NCBI GenBank assembly: GCA_907165275.2
Contig: OU015668.1
Location: 10,039,658-10,103,657, forward strand
Direction: 5' to 3'
Origin: Zygaena filipendulae
Taxonomy: Eukaryota > Arthropoda > Insecta > Lepidoptera > Zygaenidae
DNA: 64,000 nt
Shown here: in pieces, positions 1-11,165 of the stretch
Layout of the letters: the number at the start of each line of letters is the position of its first letter
Position numbering within the stretch: the first letter of the stretch is position 1
The notes under the pieces: model-generated
What the model was told of the DNA's origin: nothing
What the model saw: only the letters and a program-made list of their open reading frames with translations
Databases searched by the model: none
Made by a program: the position numbers and the translations under genes

Positions 1-215
1 AATATATAGAGATAAAGCGCATTAAAGTTAAGGATGAAGGACTCGTGATATCACTGACCGCTACAAGCCGCCATACAAACCACTGGTTAGTGACGTCACG
101 CGAAATTTTAACTTAATGTATCGCCGTCATTTTTTGATTACGTAAAAAAAAGAAAAAAATACGTATTCAATATTTTTTATTAATCTACAAGACGAACTAA
201 AAAATATTCGTCAAA
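1..215 (+). mobile_element. CRE-bearing MITE, copy 1 (partial)
   Basis: The right part of the ~315-bp MITE described at 59268-59586, cut by the window edge. It has the ATAAAGCGCATTAAAGTT core and the outer part ending near GACGAACTAAAA. One CRE palindrome here is mutated (gtgatatcac). A Helitron begins at its right end. Confidence 0.75.
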
Positions 216-478
216 TCTAATATATATGTATAAATCACGTGAGACGTTGTTTGTCCGCGATGGACTCCGAAACTACTGAATGGATTTTGATAAAATTTTG
301 TAACCATTTATAATATGGTCCAACTTAAAAGATAGGACAGTTCTTATCCCGGAATTCCCGCGGGAACTCCGGAATTAATGCGAGGAACTGCTCATCACCG
401 TAAACTACAGCACTTTTTTCCTGGTATTACCGCGGGAACTCCTAAATTACCGCGGATGAAATCGCAGGGGACAGCTGA
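216..478 (+). mobile_element. Non-autonomous Helitron (A^T target)
   Basis: Begins TCTAATATATATGTATAAAT and ends GGGACAGCTGA|T (CTRR-type terminus). The 3' hairpin of the family (CCGCGGATGAAATCGC...) lies about a dozen bases before the end. Same subfamily as the copy at 50471-50700. Confidence 0.7.
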
Positions 479-519
479 TAGCCTGTAAATTGAAGCCTAG
501 TGCTGGGCTGGTTACTCAC

Positions 520-746
520 CTTGTCCCCGGCGATGGCGCGCAGGTCGTCCTCGGCGTCCGCGGCGCTCACCCGCAGCAGCTCGGCCCCCGCCCCCGCCCC
601 CGCCCCCGCCGGGCACACCCCCGCCCCCGCCCCGCGGTACTGCGGGCACTCGAGGTTCAGGCAGACGGTGTCCTTGGCATCCTGCTGCGGCTCCGGCTCC
701 GGCTCCGGCTCCGAGTCCACGTCGTCCGCCCGCAGGCTGCGCATCA
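520..746 (-). CDS. PHF12: PHF12 exon 9 (last exon in window)
   Basis: Acceptor ttccag|TG and donor GACAAG|gtgagt, phase 0 out. It encodes an EP repeat, an acidic/Cys stretch and a GA-rich run. This is poorly conserved linker, so it rests on splice signals, phase and open frame more than on homology. Confidence 0.78.
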
Positions 747-3700
747 CTGGAAGCGACGTTAATTTACATGAAACCGGAGCTGTTCCCCGCGGTTGTAAAA
801 TACCCTATGTATATTTATGTAGATACTCTTGAAAACGTGTGTGCAAAATTTCATGAAAATCGGTCTCAAATGCCTCAGCATTGAGGCGTGAAAGCGTAAC
901 AAACAAACTTTCACTTTTTTTTCTACTTATATTATAAACATGAAAGTTTGGCCGGATGGATGGATGTTTGTTACTCTTTCACGCAAAAACTACTGGATGG
1001 ATTTGAATGAAACTTTACAATAATATAGCTTATACATCAGATTAACACATAGGATACTTTTTATCCCGAAGTTCCCGCGGGAACTCTGAAATTAATGCGG
1101 GTGAAACCGCGGGGCACAATTAGTATGGAATAAGGATATGTAACTTTGGATTGAACGATTTTGGGTGATACGTGTCTTCTTTAGTTTCTTATAGCGCTAA
1201 TAGATAGTGAACAAGTAGCAAGCAGCAAGTAGGCAGTAGGCAGTAGGCAGTGCGGGTACCGTTGCGGCAGCGCACGTGCTCGCGGCGGCTGGGCAGCAGC
1301 GCGGGCGGCGCGCGGTAGTGGTGCCGCACCATGCGGGGCACCACCACGCGCCCGCCCGCCCCCGCACCCGCAGTCGCACACGCCTCCTCCTCGCCGCCCA
1401 CCGCCACCTTCACCCTGCACGACAAACGAACAATAACGTTATTAGTGCGCTGGACCACAACCATGAACCAACTGATCAAATTCCCTGCTACTGCTGCAGG
1501 CTACCAGCTCGTGTGACGGGAGGGAGGGGACACATCCTAGTTGATAGTGTCCCAGAAACGCCCAGCGGCGACATCCTCCACTGTTCCCCCTCTAGGGGCG
1601 GGGCCTCACCGGAAGGGCGGCGCGGCGCTGCGCGCGCGGCGGATGAAGGCCAGCTTGACGGCGTGCTGGTCCACGGGCCGCTGCACCATGGCCCACAGCG
1701 CGGCGCGCTGCGTCGCCGATATGCTGCTCACCAGCTTCGCGTCCTGACCGGGGACACACAAGAACATTCAATTTAATTAATTGATTAATTATTATTAGCT
1801 ATGTAATAGTAAATTTCCATAATATGTGATAGTGGACAGTTGGACACTCACAATGCAGCGCTCGGCGTGGTTGGGGCACATCCAGCGGCCGGTGGGCAGC
1901 GCCGTCAGCGGCGGCTCCAGGCAGTCCTGCGGGCAAAGTACACGGTGCGTCACGGCACGGATTCACGTCGCGCATCAGCGACAGTTGGCTAATGTCCAAA
2001 GAGAACTTTGGTATCTGCCTACACAAGGTGAAATCTGTCTACACTAGGTGTCCCCTGCCTACACTAGGCGCTCTCTGGCTACACTAGGTCTCCCCTGTCT
2101 ACACTAGGTGCCCTCTGCCTACACTAGCCCTCTGCCTACACTAAGTGCCCTCTGACTACACTAGGTCCCCCCTGCCTACACTAGGTACCCTCAGCTATAC
2201 TAGGTCCCCCCTGCCTACACTAGGTACCCTCAGCTACACTAGGTCCCCCCTGTCTACACTAGATGCCATCTGCCTACACTAAGTCGCCCCTACACACGTA
2301 CCAGATGGTAGAGCAGGTCGCAGTAGTCACACTGCAGCAGCGCGGCGAGGCGGCACGTGGCGCCGCACGCGTGGCACACGCGCGCCGGCAGCGGCACGCA
2401 GCCCGCCGCGTCCACACCCAGCACCACGGGCCCGCCGGACTTGCTGTCCTCTGACGACACACCAACGCACCAAGTACATAAACACTCCACACAAGCACAC
2501 GACCTCATAACACCACATAAGAGCTACAATCGTTATCGCTATAGACAACTAAAGAACGTATCGTCATTAGGTGAAGTGTTTCTTAGCTATGTACAGGAAT
2601 ATTTTTTAAGCAATGCACAAAAAAATTTTGGTGGTTCAGTATCAGTAATAGAACACATTTCCATTATTTGTTCAAAACTTTTTTATATTTATCCAGCTTT
2701 AAATTAGCAAAATATGGACACTATATATTTGTAGTAATATCAATGGCCGCGCGCTCCGTGCGGCGTACGCGGGGGTGTTGCAGCGGGGTGAACGACCTCG
2801 ATCAGCTGTCGGTACATTGTAACCCACGTAAATAACCTAGCCGAACGAGCGCTTCGCGCGCAGCGGTGGTGGCGGCGAATAGAGTAGCCAATAAATCAAT
2901 TGCAAAGTATACATCTTTCGTTCACGATAAATTTACTTTTTTGTACTAAGACGAAAAAAGGTGTTTATTAAAACTCCTTTAAGTTTAATTTGTAAAAGTT
3001 TGCGCACTGAATTAACAATATTCCTGTATAGTGATTACCATTATAGAATGTCAACCTAAAAGGGTTGGATGACGTCAGCTAAAGCTCTATAAGAGCCAAT
3101 AAGAGACTTCGAGTTTATTCAAATAAACAAACAGCCAAAGTGATAAATTACTATGAATGCGTGTTTGATAGTGACAGTGATAGTAATTTATCACTTTGGC
3201 TGCGTTCGTTCTATACAAATCAATGTGAACAGAAACGTGACAATACAATACGATATTGAATTTAATTTGACTGAATGTTAAAATTATGCAATATTTTTGG
3301 TTAAAAAATATGGAAAATTTACCTTAATCCTTACTAATATTATAAATGCGAAAGTGGGTTTGTTTATTTGTTGGTCTGTTTGTTACACACCTCTGTCAGT
3401 GCCTGGGAACGGTAGTGGCACTCTCATTTCGCGGGGTAGTTGAAACTGTTTGGGGTTCATGATCTTGGCTGCACACACAAGGAATTCCATCGGAGATATC
3501 ACCTTCTCTTCCTCTGGGGTCTTCTCTCCCTCTTGCTTCTTGGTCGAGTTAGTTCTGCTGTTGCGTTGAGATCTGCTATTTATAAACTTTGATAAGAAGG
3601 ATGCATATAAACAATTTTTAATTTTTAATATAAAAACATTATTGTTAACTATTATTGACTACCTACCAGTGGCGAAGGTACCATAGAAGCCGATTCCCAC

Positions 3701-6504
3701 CGGCTTCCCTCCAGACGCAACATCTCTCTCCATAATTGAGAACGTTGTCAGGGATACAGGAAAGGGCTTTTTATACCGGAATTCCCGCGGGAACTCCGGA
3801 ACTTATCGCAGGTGAAACCGCGGGAAACAGTTAATAGTTTAATAACTTGAAATTAAAGTAGATTTCCGGCTTCCCTCTCTCAATATTTCATCCTTCGCCA
3901 CTGCTACCTACCTACTTGACTATTTTTTAGTCGTCGTGTAGATAAATAAAAAATATTGGACACTATTTTTTTTTTCCGTAATCAAAAAATAACAGCCATA
4001 CAATGAGTTGAAATTTCACGTTATACCGAATAATGACGTCACGAGTCCCCCAGCCTAAACTTTAAAGCGCTTTATCTGTTAATTTTCAGTAATTCGAAAA
4101 GGCAATTATTTTTTTTTATTTTTTAACTGATAGACTAATTAGAATTTTGATTTTCATACCCCAGAAAATACCCAATTGTTTTAGTAATTAACAACTGTCA
4201 AAGAGCCAGGGTGTGTTATGGGACGCTATAATTTGGATACATTATACCTAGATTTTGGCCTGATGATAATTGGTGAACCAACCTCATCTTTTTCTCTGAG
4301 TCAGCCGGAGACTGCGCGCGGCTGCTCCGCGAGCTGGCAGACTTGACAGTCTCCGTGCCGACACAGTGGCGGCAAAGCCATTCGCCCTCCGGTATGTCTT
4401 TCTCTTCAAGCGGAGGGTCACTGAAAGGTTCACACCACCATTAACCTTACAGCTCTGTTTGGATGAGGATTTTATGGAATTATGTTCACTATATGACAGC
4501 TTAGCTTATCTTATCTTCTAAATCATCCTTACTAATATTATAATTGTGAAAGTGAGATTGTTTGTTTGTTATGCTTTCACACCTTAACAGCTCAACCAAT
4601 CATCATGAAATTTTGCATACACATTGTCAATGGTACAGGGAAGGACATAGGGTACTATTTATCCCATCTACATCTTTTTATTCCCGCGGGAAGTCTGAAC
4701 TTTTCGCAGGTGAAACCGCAGGGAACAGCTAGTTAAGGAATATTTTTTCATTAACCACTAGTATTGTGCAGTGCTACATGTCGTGCAGTTTTAGTGACTT
4801 CTGCATCCCTGCATTAGTAATCAATCAGCAAGGCAATCTATAGTTTTTTTGTAGTCCTTAATCCATATTGACATGTGAAAAAAAAAACAAATACAAAAAA
4901 TTTATGTAAAAAGTTTTACTTACTGGCAATAGGCTAGTTTCCTAAATTTTTTTTTAGTCCGTTTTGTAGATTATTAAAAAATATTGGACACGTATTTTTT
5001 TTTTATGTAACCAAAAAATAACGGAGATATATCAAGTCGAAATTTCACATGATGTCACGCCTCGCTACAGTTTGTTCGCACGTTATAGTGAGCTGTGACA
5101 TCACGAGTCCCCCACCCTAAACTTTAATGCGCTTTATCTATGCATATTTATCTATGTCTATGTCTATATTTCCATTTTTTTAAAAAAAGCAAAAAATACG
5201 TGTCTTTTATTTTTTTATTATCTAACTGACGGACTAAATAGAATTTCGATTTTTTTACCCAGGAAACTAGCCTATTTCACATTTTTGACAGTATTTTAAA
5301 ACTGACACAACTCTCTTGACACTTGGGTATCAAAAATATAACAAAAACCTCAGAAGAATAACTAAAGCAAAAACCGTCATTGGGAAGTAATTTGGTATCA
5401 TGAAATAGACAAACATTTTTTTTTATTATAAACTTTGTATTTTCTATTTTATTTTGTTTACTATTCACTCTACCAGATTTCAAATGATACACATCCAAAT
5501 TATTATTTCTTTGCTACAGCTCATGTAAATCCAAATAAATTATTTAACTTCTAAAAGGTTTTATTTACTAAAAATACGAGCTAACCAGAGGTCCAGCAAC
5601 CCCTCCCATCATATGAACCTGATACAAAGGATTTCCAGTAAATATTCTGAAATACAACATGACTGCACAGGTGAAATCACAGCAACAGCTAGTGTAGTAT
5701 AAAGAAAAATGTATTATTGTTTTATGAAAAATTAAACAAAGTTGATACAATCCCATCTTAATTTTTATTGCTTTCGTTTTTGTATTGTCATGTTTAATCA
5801 TTGGATTCTGATAAGGATGGAAAGTAACTAGTTAGCACTATTCTATGATGATATCAGGAAATAAATTTAATTAACAATTATAATTGAATAAGAAGTTTTT
5901 GAATGTGGACTACAGCAGTTCTAGCTTAGAATAGCATCCGCACAAATCATTCTTCAGAAAACAAATATTTTATCATAAGACTGTCTGATACTAAAAATGC
6001 TGCTAGATTCAGTATAGCAACATTAGTTATTTCTGAGGAATTACCTTTATCTAGGAGAAAATATATAGACTGTAGAGCTCTGCTAGCTATAAACTGATCT
6101 ATCAAACTTAAATTCATTCTATATAGTTCTCACACTCAAGGCTAGGGATGCCTCCCTGTAAGGCAGCGTACATGCATGTGCTTAATACTTACTAGCATAT
6201 AAAATGGAAGCTAGCGGGGCATCGGTCGCAGCAGATCAACTCGCCGCGCTCCCCGCAAGCGTCACAGTGCTCGTTGTTGTGGCCCTTACCACGCCTCTTG
6301 GAGTACTTGCGCTTCGGTTTGGGCGCAGTCAAGTCTTCACCGGGAGGTCTAGTCAACTCCTGAATTTTCTACAATAAACGAACATAAAAAATGGTATCGC
6401 CCATTCGAGTGCAATACCTTTTACCACTCGGCTAGAAACAATCAATTAATACTTACGGCCATCAATGATCCCGGGAGATTGGGGTCGTAGCCGCAGCTGT
6501 ACAT
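520..6504 (-). CDS. PHF12: PHF12 / Pf1 PHD-finger protein (5' part, 9 exons)
   Basis: PHF12 (Pf1 in flies) is a nuclear chromatin adaptor that links MRG15 and Sin3 to histone deacetylases. Coding exons on the minus strand, in transcript order: 6457-6504, 6193-6368, 4283-4420, 3391-3575, 2302-2450, 1852-1926, 1610-1743, 1260-1414, 520-746. Every junction has GT/AG ends and a consistent phase, giving 429 codons. PHD1 spans about residues 50-95 with a full C4HC3 set (C51, C54, C63, C66, H71, C74, C91, C94). A basic KPKRKYSKRR stretch precedes it. The conserved FQLPREM segment follows, then PHD2 (about residues 206-253, QCDYC...YHLDCLEPPL...RWMCPNH). The start codon at 6504 opens MYSCGYDPNLPG; no RNA evidence is available, so an upstream non-coding exon is possible. 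The FHA domain and C-terminus expected for the family lie off the left edge. Late exons are very GC-rich and carry EP and GA runs. Confidence 0.93.
776..925 (-). mobile_element. Helitron fragment, minus orientation
   Basis: Carries the family blocks AGCTGTTCCCCGCGG, AAAATACCCTATG, CAAAATTTCATGAAAATCGG and GGCGTGAAAGCGTAACAAAC in reverse order. It faces another fragment at 932. Confidence 0.65.
932..1124 (+). mobile_element. Helitron copy, plus orientation
   Basis: Runs from ATTATAAACATGAAAGTTTG through TCCCGCGGGAACTC to GCGGGTGAAACCGCGGGGCA, the 3' hairpin of the family. The CTAG end is degraded. Confidence 0.65.
1228..1253. repeat. AGGCAGT heptamer repeat at PHF12 donor
   Basis: Three to four AGGCAGT units end 4 bases before the 5' splice site of PHF12 exon 8 (donor at 1259). 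On the transcript they read CTGCCTA directly after gtacccgca. Confidence 0.75.
1260..1414 (-). CDS. PHF12: PHF12 exon 8
   Basis: Acceptor cgtgcag|G and donor AACG|gtaccc. It ends in VPRMVRHHYRAPPALLPS, which aligns with VPDAIKSQYQFPPPLIAP of vertebrates. A GA-rich low-complexity insert precedes that block. Heptamer repeats start immediately after the donor. Confidence 0.88.
1610..1743 (-). CDS. PHF12: PHF12 exon 7
   Basis: Acceptor ggtcag|GAC and donor TTCCG|gtgagg. The product contains RPVDQHAVKLAFIRRA, matching the conserved SQHVVKVDFL region after PHD2 in vertebrate PHF12. Confidence 0.9.
1852..1926 (-). CDS. PHF12: PHF12 exon 6 (end of PHD2)
   Basis: A 25-codon, phase-0 exon with acceptor ccgcag|GAC and donor ATT|gtgagt. 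It encodes DCLEPPLTALPTGRWMCPNH, nearly identical to the same stretch of vertebrate PHF12. Confidence 0.95.
2033..2288. repeat. ~20-bp minisatellite in PHF12 intron 5
   Basis: About a dozen imperfect copies of CTACACTAGGTGCCCTCTGC. It lies between exons 5 and 6 and starts about 10 bases inside the intron on the donor side. Confidence 0.9.
2302..2450 (-). CDS. PHF12: PHF12 exon 5 (start of PHD2)
   Basis: Acceptor cgtcag|AG and donor CATCTG|gtacgt. It encodes VPLPARVCHACGATCRL then LLQCDYCDLLYHL, the first half of PHD2. A minisatellite begins about 10 bases into the downstream intron. Confidence 0.94.
3330..3388 (+). mobile_element. Helitron 5' fragment
   Basis: TCCTTACTAATATTATAAAT followed by GCGAAAGTGGGTTTG. 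It is truncated two bases from the donor of PHF12 exon 4. Confidence 0.65.
3391..3575 (-). CDS. PHF12: PHF12 exon 4
   Basis: Acceptor aaatag|C and donor GACAGAG|gtgtgt. It encodes a K/E-rich linker and the conserved MNPKQFQLPREM segment shared with vertebrate PHF12. A Helitron 5' fragment sits directly against the donor. Confidence 0.92.
3735..3830 (+). mobile_element. Helitron 3' fragment
   Basis: ACGTTGTCAGGGATACAGG through AATTCCCGCGGGAACTCCGG to GTGAAACCGCGGGAAACAGT. This is the 3' third of the family, in PHF12 intron 3. Confidence 0.65.
3926..4165 (-). mobile_element. CRE-bearing MITE, copy 2
   Basis: Diverged copy with TTAGTCGTCGTGTAG, AAAAAATAACAGCCATAC, one intact TGACGTCA, CTTTAAAGCGCTTTATC and TAATTAGAATTTTGATTTTC in order. 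It lies in PHF12 intron 3. Confidence 0.75.
4283..4420 (-). CDS. PHF12: PHF12 exon 3 (end of PHD1)
   Basis: Acceptor cctttcag|T and donor ATGAG|gttggt. It encodes YDPPLEEKDIPEGEWLCRHC, completing the C4HC3 set, followed by a Ser-rich linker. Confidence 0.93.
4526..4732 (+). mobile_element. Full-length non-autonomous Helitron (207 bp)
   Basis: Starts TCCTTACTAATATTATAATT and ends GGGAACAGCTAG before a T, so 5'-TC and 3'-CTAG ends are both present. The GCAGGTGAAACCGC hairpin lies about 12 bases upstream of the 3' end. It has no coding capacity. Confidence 0.85.
4948..5255 (-). mobile_element. CRE-bearing MITE, copy 3
   Basis: Near full length: TTTTAGTCCGTTTTGTAG, GGACACGTATTTTTT, ATAACGGAGATATATC, degraded CRE sites (gatgtcacg, gacatcacg), CTTTAATGCGCTTTATC and CTAACTGACGGACTAAATAG. 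Confidence 0.8.
6193..6368 (-). CDS. PHF12: PHF12 exon 2 (start of PHD1)
   Basis: Acceptor ttgtag|AAA and donor TA|gtaagt. It encodes a basic linker and the first two thirds of PHD finger 1 (CDACGERGELICCDRCPASF). The codon for Y75 is split across the intron and completed by the exon at 4420. Confidence 0.93.
6457..6504 (-). CDS. PHF12: PHF12 exon 1
   Basis: Sixteen codons from ATG (6502-6504) to a GCC|gtaagt donor, phase 0. The encoded MYSCGYDPNLPGSLMA has no recognisable motif, but it joins in frame to the exon leading into PHD1. Confidence 0.8.
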
Positions 6505-8470
6505 ATTGGTGGATTTAATAACACGATATTTAAACTAGTATCGTAAATAGAAGTCTTGTAACGATATGTTCAAAAAGGGACAGAATCACAGAATAGATGT
6601 TGAATATGGCCGTTGATAGTCTACCCTCTGCCGCGGTAATCGGCACGAATTTAGAAAAACTGATAGTGCCGGTGTTATTCAAAATTTGTTCTTGAATTTA
6701 CAAAATCACAAGAACGTAGACTGGGCAAAGAAACAGAAATAAACGGCGAAACGAAAAATTCAGCAACCAGAACTTCAGAACATAAATCGAATATGGCTGC
6801 CAAAAAAACTATTTTTTTGGTAAAGTTTAGTCAAAAGGGAAAGGCAAAGGAAACTTACTCCATACAATCAATTCAGATATTTTTAACCGACTTCCCAAAA
6901 AGGAAGGAGGTTGTTTTTTTTTTCTTTTGAAGTTATTTATATCACAATGCATTTACAGAAATTTTAGGCAGCAACTGGCAACCGACGAACGCACCCATTA
7001 TTTTACTGTTTTCTCACGCTGGGGTACTTGCATTTTTTTTTCACATTTATTTTATAGATATGTGGCCTACTTAAATAAAGCAAGAAAAGAAAAAAAATAT
7101 ATGCATAAATTAAAATTACGCCTTATTCTGTGATAGAGATGTCACTGTCGCATTCACAGGGTCATGTGACACTGTCAGACAGATAACTTCAATATCCAAA
7201 ACGAAATTAAGGTTGAATTGTGTCAAGTAACTTCCAAAAGTTCCAGTAAAGAATCGAAATGCATCTTACCGATGTATTTTAAAGTATAACACTTCAGAAT
7301 AAGGAAAATATGTATTGACTGTATGCACTTAGATTCCTTTGCCTTCCCTGAAAAATATAAGTGACGTAATATGTTAAGCGTGGCTGTGATTGGTATTTCG
7401 TTGCAACGTTCCGTTTCACCGAATTAAAAGTTGAATATTTTTGAAACTATTGATAATTTTTTAGTAAATCTTGCACGATAATGCTTTTCTAAGACTCTAT
7501 TTTTGAATTATTGACACTATTTCTTATTGTAATTTCATGCAAGTACCCTTATTGGATCACTATGCAAAAACCATTACATTAAAAAAATACTATCAGTCAC
7601 GATAAACTAATTTGTAAACAAAGAAATAAAACTGACATCCATTTCTGCTAAAATCCTCCCAAAAGTCCGTGCCAAACTGCCAGAATTATTTTTTTTTTGT
7701 TAAATTTAAAGAAAACCAAGTCCATACAGCCAATACAGATCGAAATCCATTGGATGCATTTCGAGGCTTTGCCGGAACTTTTGGCAGCACCCTTGACGGT
7801 TAAACCCGTAGACCACGTAGTGATTACCTTCTCTCTGCCGTAGACCTCAGACGTTATTGTTCTGAGCCGTAGACGGAGAATCGTCTACGGTTAAACCTTA
7901 GTAGGATGCTCTGTGGGAAGTTGTATAGTAAAACGACAACCTCTCGATGAACGCCTCATTTCATTTTATTTCACTGTTTTCGCACACTGTTTGTTCATCA
8001 CTAATGGATCACTGCTAAGGATCACTATTATGCAAAATCCACCACATTCGCACAATATTAATCACGATTGCAAAACAAAGAAATAAAACTGACGTCCGTC
8101 ACTGCTAAAATCCCGCCAAAAGCTCTCCCTGCCAAAACCATTTTTTTTTACCCCAATGGGGAAAACAAAGGAACCTAAGTACATACAGCCAAGTCTGTAG
8201 TATTTTTCTTAGGTTATTTACATCGAAAATTTCGAATGCTTCACCGGAACTTTTGGCAACAACTCTTCACATTCACATCGGAATTCAGGGCCATCTCGCT
8301 TTGGCGCATCGCCGGCGTTGCTGACTGCTGCATCCCGGTCGCTCAGCAGGTTCAACCCATGTCGGGTTGCTTGGAAATAGGAATTGGGCACCAGTGGGGC
8401 ATTATGTAACTTTAATTTCTATCACTTTTCAATTTCAATCGGAAACAGCGTTTTTTATTAATTAATTTAT
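6505..8470. promoter_or_regulatory. Upstream region of PHF12 with promoter-proximal repeats
   Basis: The PHF12 start region. It holds four copies (about 6838-6980, 7200-7345, 7712-7800, 8155-8275; mixed orientation) of a dispersed repeat with blocks ATGCATTTCG and AACTTTTGGCAGCAA. The same repeat occurs at 62440-62540, in front of USP32 and BRAP. No TATA box or clear coding exon is visible. The role is inferred from position only. Confidence 0.5.
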
Positions 8471-9358
8471 TTATTCAGGACAACAACAATTGATTGATGA
8501 ATTGATCATGGTATGGTATAGACAGCATCAACTTTTGAAGTAGGTATGTTAATTTTGGCTGATTGTTAGATAAGTATTGTAGGTGTCGACGTGCATATTG
8601 TAATCGCAAAACCACCATGTTTTTGATTGCAACCGAAGAATAATAGAAACAAAAGTTATAGAGCCACGACACACTAGCAATTTTGTATGAAAATAACACC
8701 TAGATAAGCCGCTAGCGTGTCGAGGCTCACGAGGGTCGATGGCATTGAAAGGAAACGAGTGGACTTTTGAATTTTTATTATTAGATTTACACTGTCATTT
8801 ACAATAAATTCCAAGTAGTTGGTAGGACATAAATCAATATTGCATAACACTAAGGCTAATTGCATCAGTATTCTCCTTTTCTTTTACGTGGTTAAATTAA
8901 CAGAACATAATAATTATGCAATATTACCTCGAATCGAAATCAAAAATAAAGCTAATATCTTACTTCGCGCACGCGCCGCCGGCTGGGAGCGGACACGCGT
9001 GCGGCCGCGATGCCGCGCTGGTGGAATGTCTTCGAGGCGTGTCCCTCGATGCCGATATCATATCAAATAAATTACATTTACCGAGTGCATTTACCTTATC
9101 CTAGCACAACTTTTAGAACTACCGTATTTATGTTTCCTGTATTATAATAATAATAATAGGTATAATTAAAGAGACGTCGCAGAAATTTTGAGAAGTGCGT
9201 GTGAAATTTGAATAAAACGAACAACGAAATAAATTAAAATATACAAAAAAAATCTCTATCACAATACTCGTAAGTAGTTAAAGCGCTAAAGTGTGAATAC
9301 TCCGAAACTCTGCGATACAAACGAAGCGCGGGCGCACTACGGCGACGGCGTGTCTACT

Positions 9359-9620
<262 letters not shown>

Positions 9621-10087
9621 GCCGGGGCCATCCCGTCGAGTCTCCGAAGCGATACACAACGTACATTATTCGTTTGCTTCTTAATTTTTTGTTCAATAAA
9701 AATAGATCGTACTACACAGTAGTCACAAAATTTACATAAACGCATATTCAATAAATCGTCGACACAATATAAATACACGTGCGCCCAGAGCGCGGGGGCG
9801 GCGGGGAGCGAGGGGGGCGGGGGGCGGGGAGCGACGGGTGACGCCACTATCACCTAGCTAAATATTGCAAAATCACTACATATCATAATATACCATACTA
9901 ATAATGCAATGTTATCCTTTAAAGTATTATTTATTATATGAATGACCGAATACAAGCGCCGGCGCCGGCCGCGGGACGCTCGCCGAGCCGTCACAACGAC
10001 GCCTACGATTTGTGCAAACCGAACCGACTCAACATGGAGATGCGTTTATTCGACACGTCACAAATTAAACTCTATCGAAAAAATTAA

Positions 10088-10122
10088 ATACGACGACGAC
10101 GACGATGATGATGATGATGAAA
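10088..10122. repeat. (GAC/GAT)n microsatellite
   Basis: About six GAC then six GAT triplets in otherwise AT-rich sequence. Confidence 0.9.
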
Positions 10123-10874
10123 AACGTTACATTTCGCTAACCGTGTATACAAATTATATTTATTTAATTTTTTTTATTTATTCATAATAATAAATGTTTA
10201 TATTAATTAATGATTCCATTGAACATTGATTGGATCGCTGGTGCGTGTTCAAATTTCAACAGAGCGAGTGGGTAATACATTAATTTTAAACGACTGTATA
10301 AAACACATAGAAAATTTACAACGACCGATCCACTGTATCCGTCCCGCGGCCGGCCCGGCCCGGACCGGACGCGCCGCGCCGGGCCGGGCCGGGCCGGGCG
10401 ACGGCGCGCAGACGCCGAGTCGACACGCACGGGAGATCAGATTGTGACAGTCCAGAAAATACAGTCTCAAGAACATACACAGTTAAAATGCAATAGGTAT
10501 ACCAAAGTACTTTTCTTTTATCTCTTAAACATTATTATTATTATTTATTTTATTTTTTATCCATCGTAATCGAAAACAATTATATCAAAAGAAGTATGCA
10601 CCTACATACATGTACAATAAATATTCATTAATTATAATATTTTAGTTTTTAAAACTCAGCTGGTTGTATGTATAAATTACTTATAATTTGACACAATACA
10701 CAAGTAAAACAGATGTTCAATGATAAATGAATTAATCGTATTATTTTTAAATAGATTTTTTTTGTGTTTATTCGCTTTTATTTTTCATAAATCCATAAAA
10801 AAAAAGAGTTCGGGATATAAACAAAAATATATAATAAACGGGTATTTTCAATTTTAAAATTATAATTAAACATT

Positions 10875-10975
10875 TGTGTACGTATATAATATGTATGTAA
10901 TGTATGTGTGTATGTATGTATATGTATACAAGTGACAACGGGGGGTGTGTGTGTGTGTTTGTGTGTCTGTGTGTC
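10875..10975. repeat. (GTAT)n/(GT)n microsatellite
   Basis: Compound tract of GTAT units followed, after a short G-rich gap, by GT dinucleotides up to 10972. Confidence 0.85.
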
Positions 10976-11109
10976 GTTCGCCGCGGGGCGCGACTGAGTA
11001 CGAGATTGGCTGATTGAACCTTTACAACCGGTTGTCATTTGGGCTGGGTCTTAAACATGATACTATAGTTATTTTTTATAATAGTATTTAAATAGAATGT
11101 TTAAAAGTA

Positions 11110-11165
11110 TTACGACACATCCTGATCCTCCACGTCCTGCGCTTGCTCTTTCTGTTCGGCTTCAC
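11110..11165 (-). CDS. 14-3-3epsilon: 14-3-3 epsilon exon 6 (C-terminus)
   Basis: Acceptor gcgcag|GT, then [17 protein letters not shown] and TAA at 11110-11112. This acidic tail is the epsilon signature and is too short for a standard open-frame search. Confidence 0.95.

Larger units (their letters stand above)
4421..6192. other. PHF12 intron 2: repeat-filled
   Basis: AT-rich intron holding the Helitron at 4526-4732 and MITE copy 3 at 4948-5255. I see no conserved exon between 5260 and 6190; the open frames there (for example 5277-5498 and 5568-5801, minus) are AT-rich and match nothing I recognise. Confidence 0.7.
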
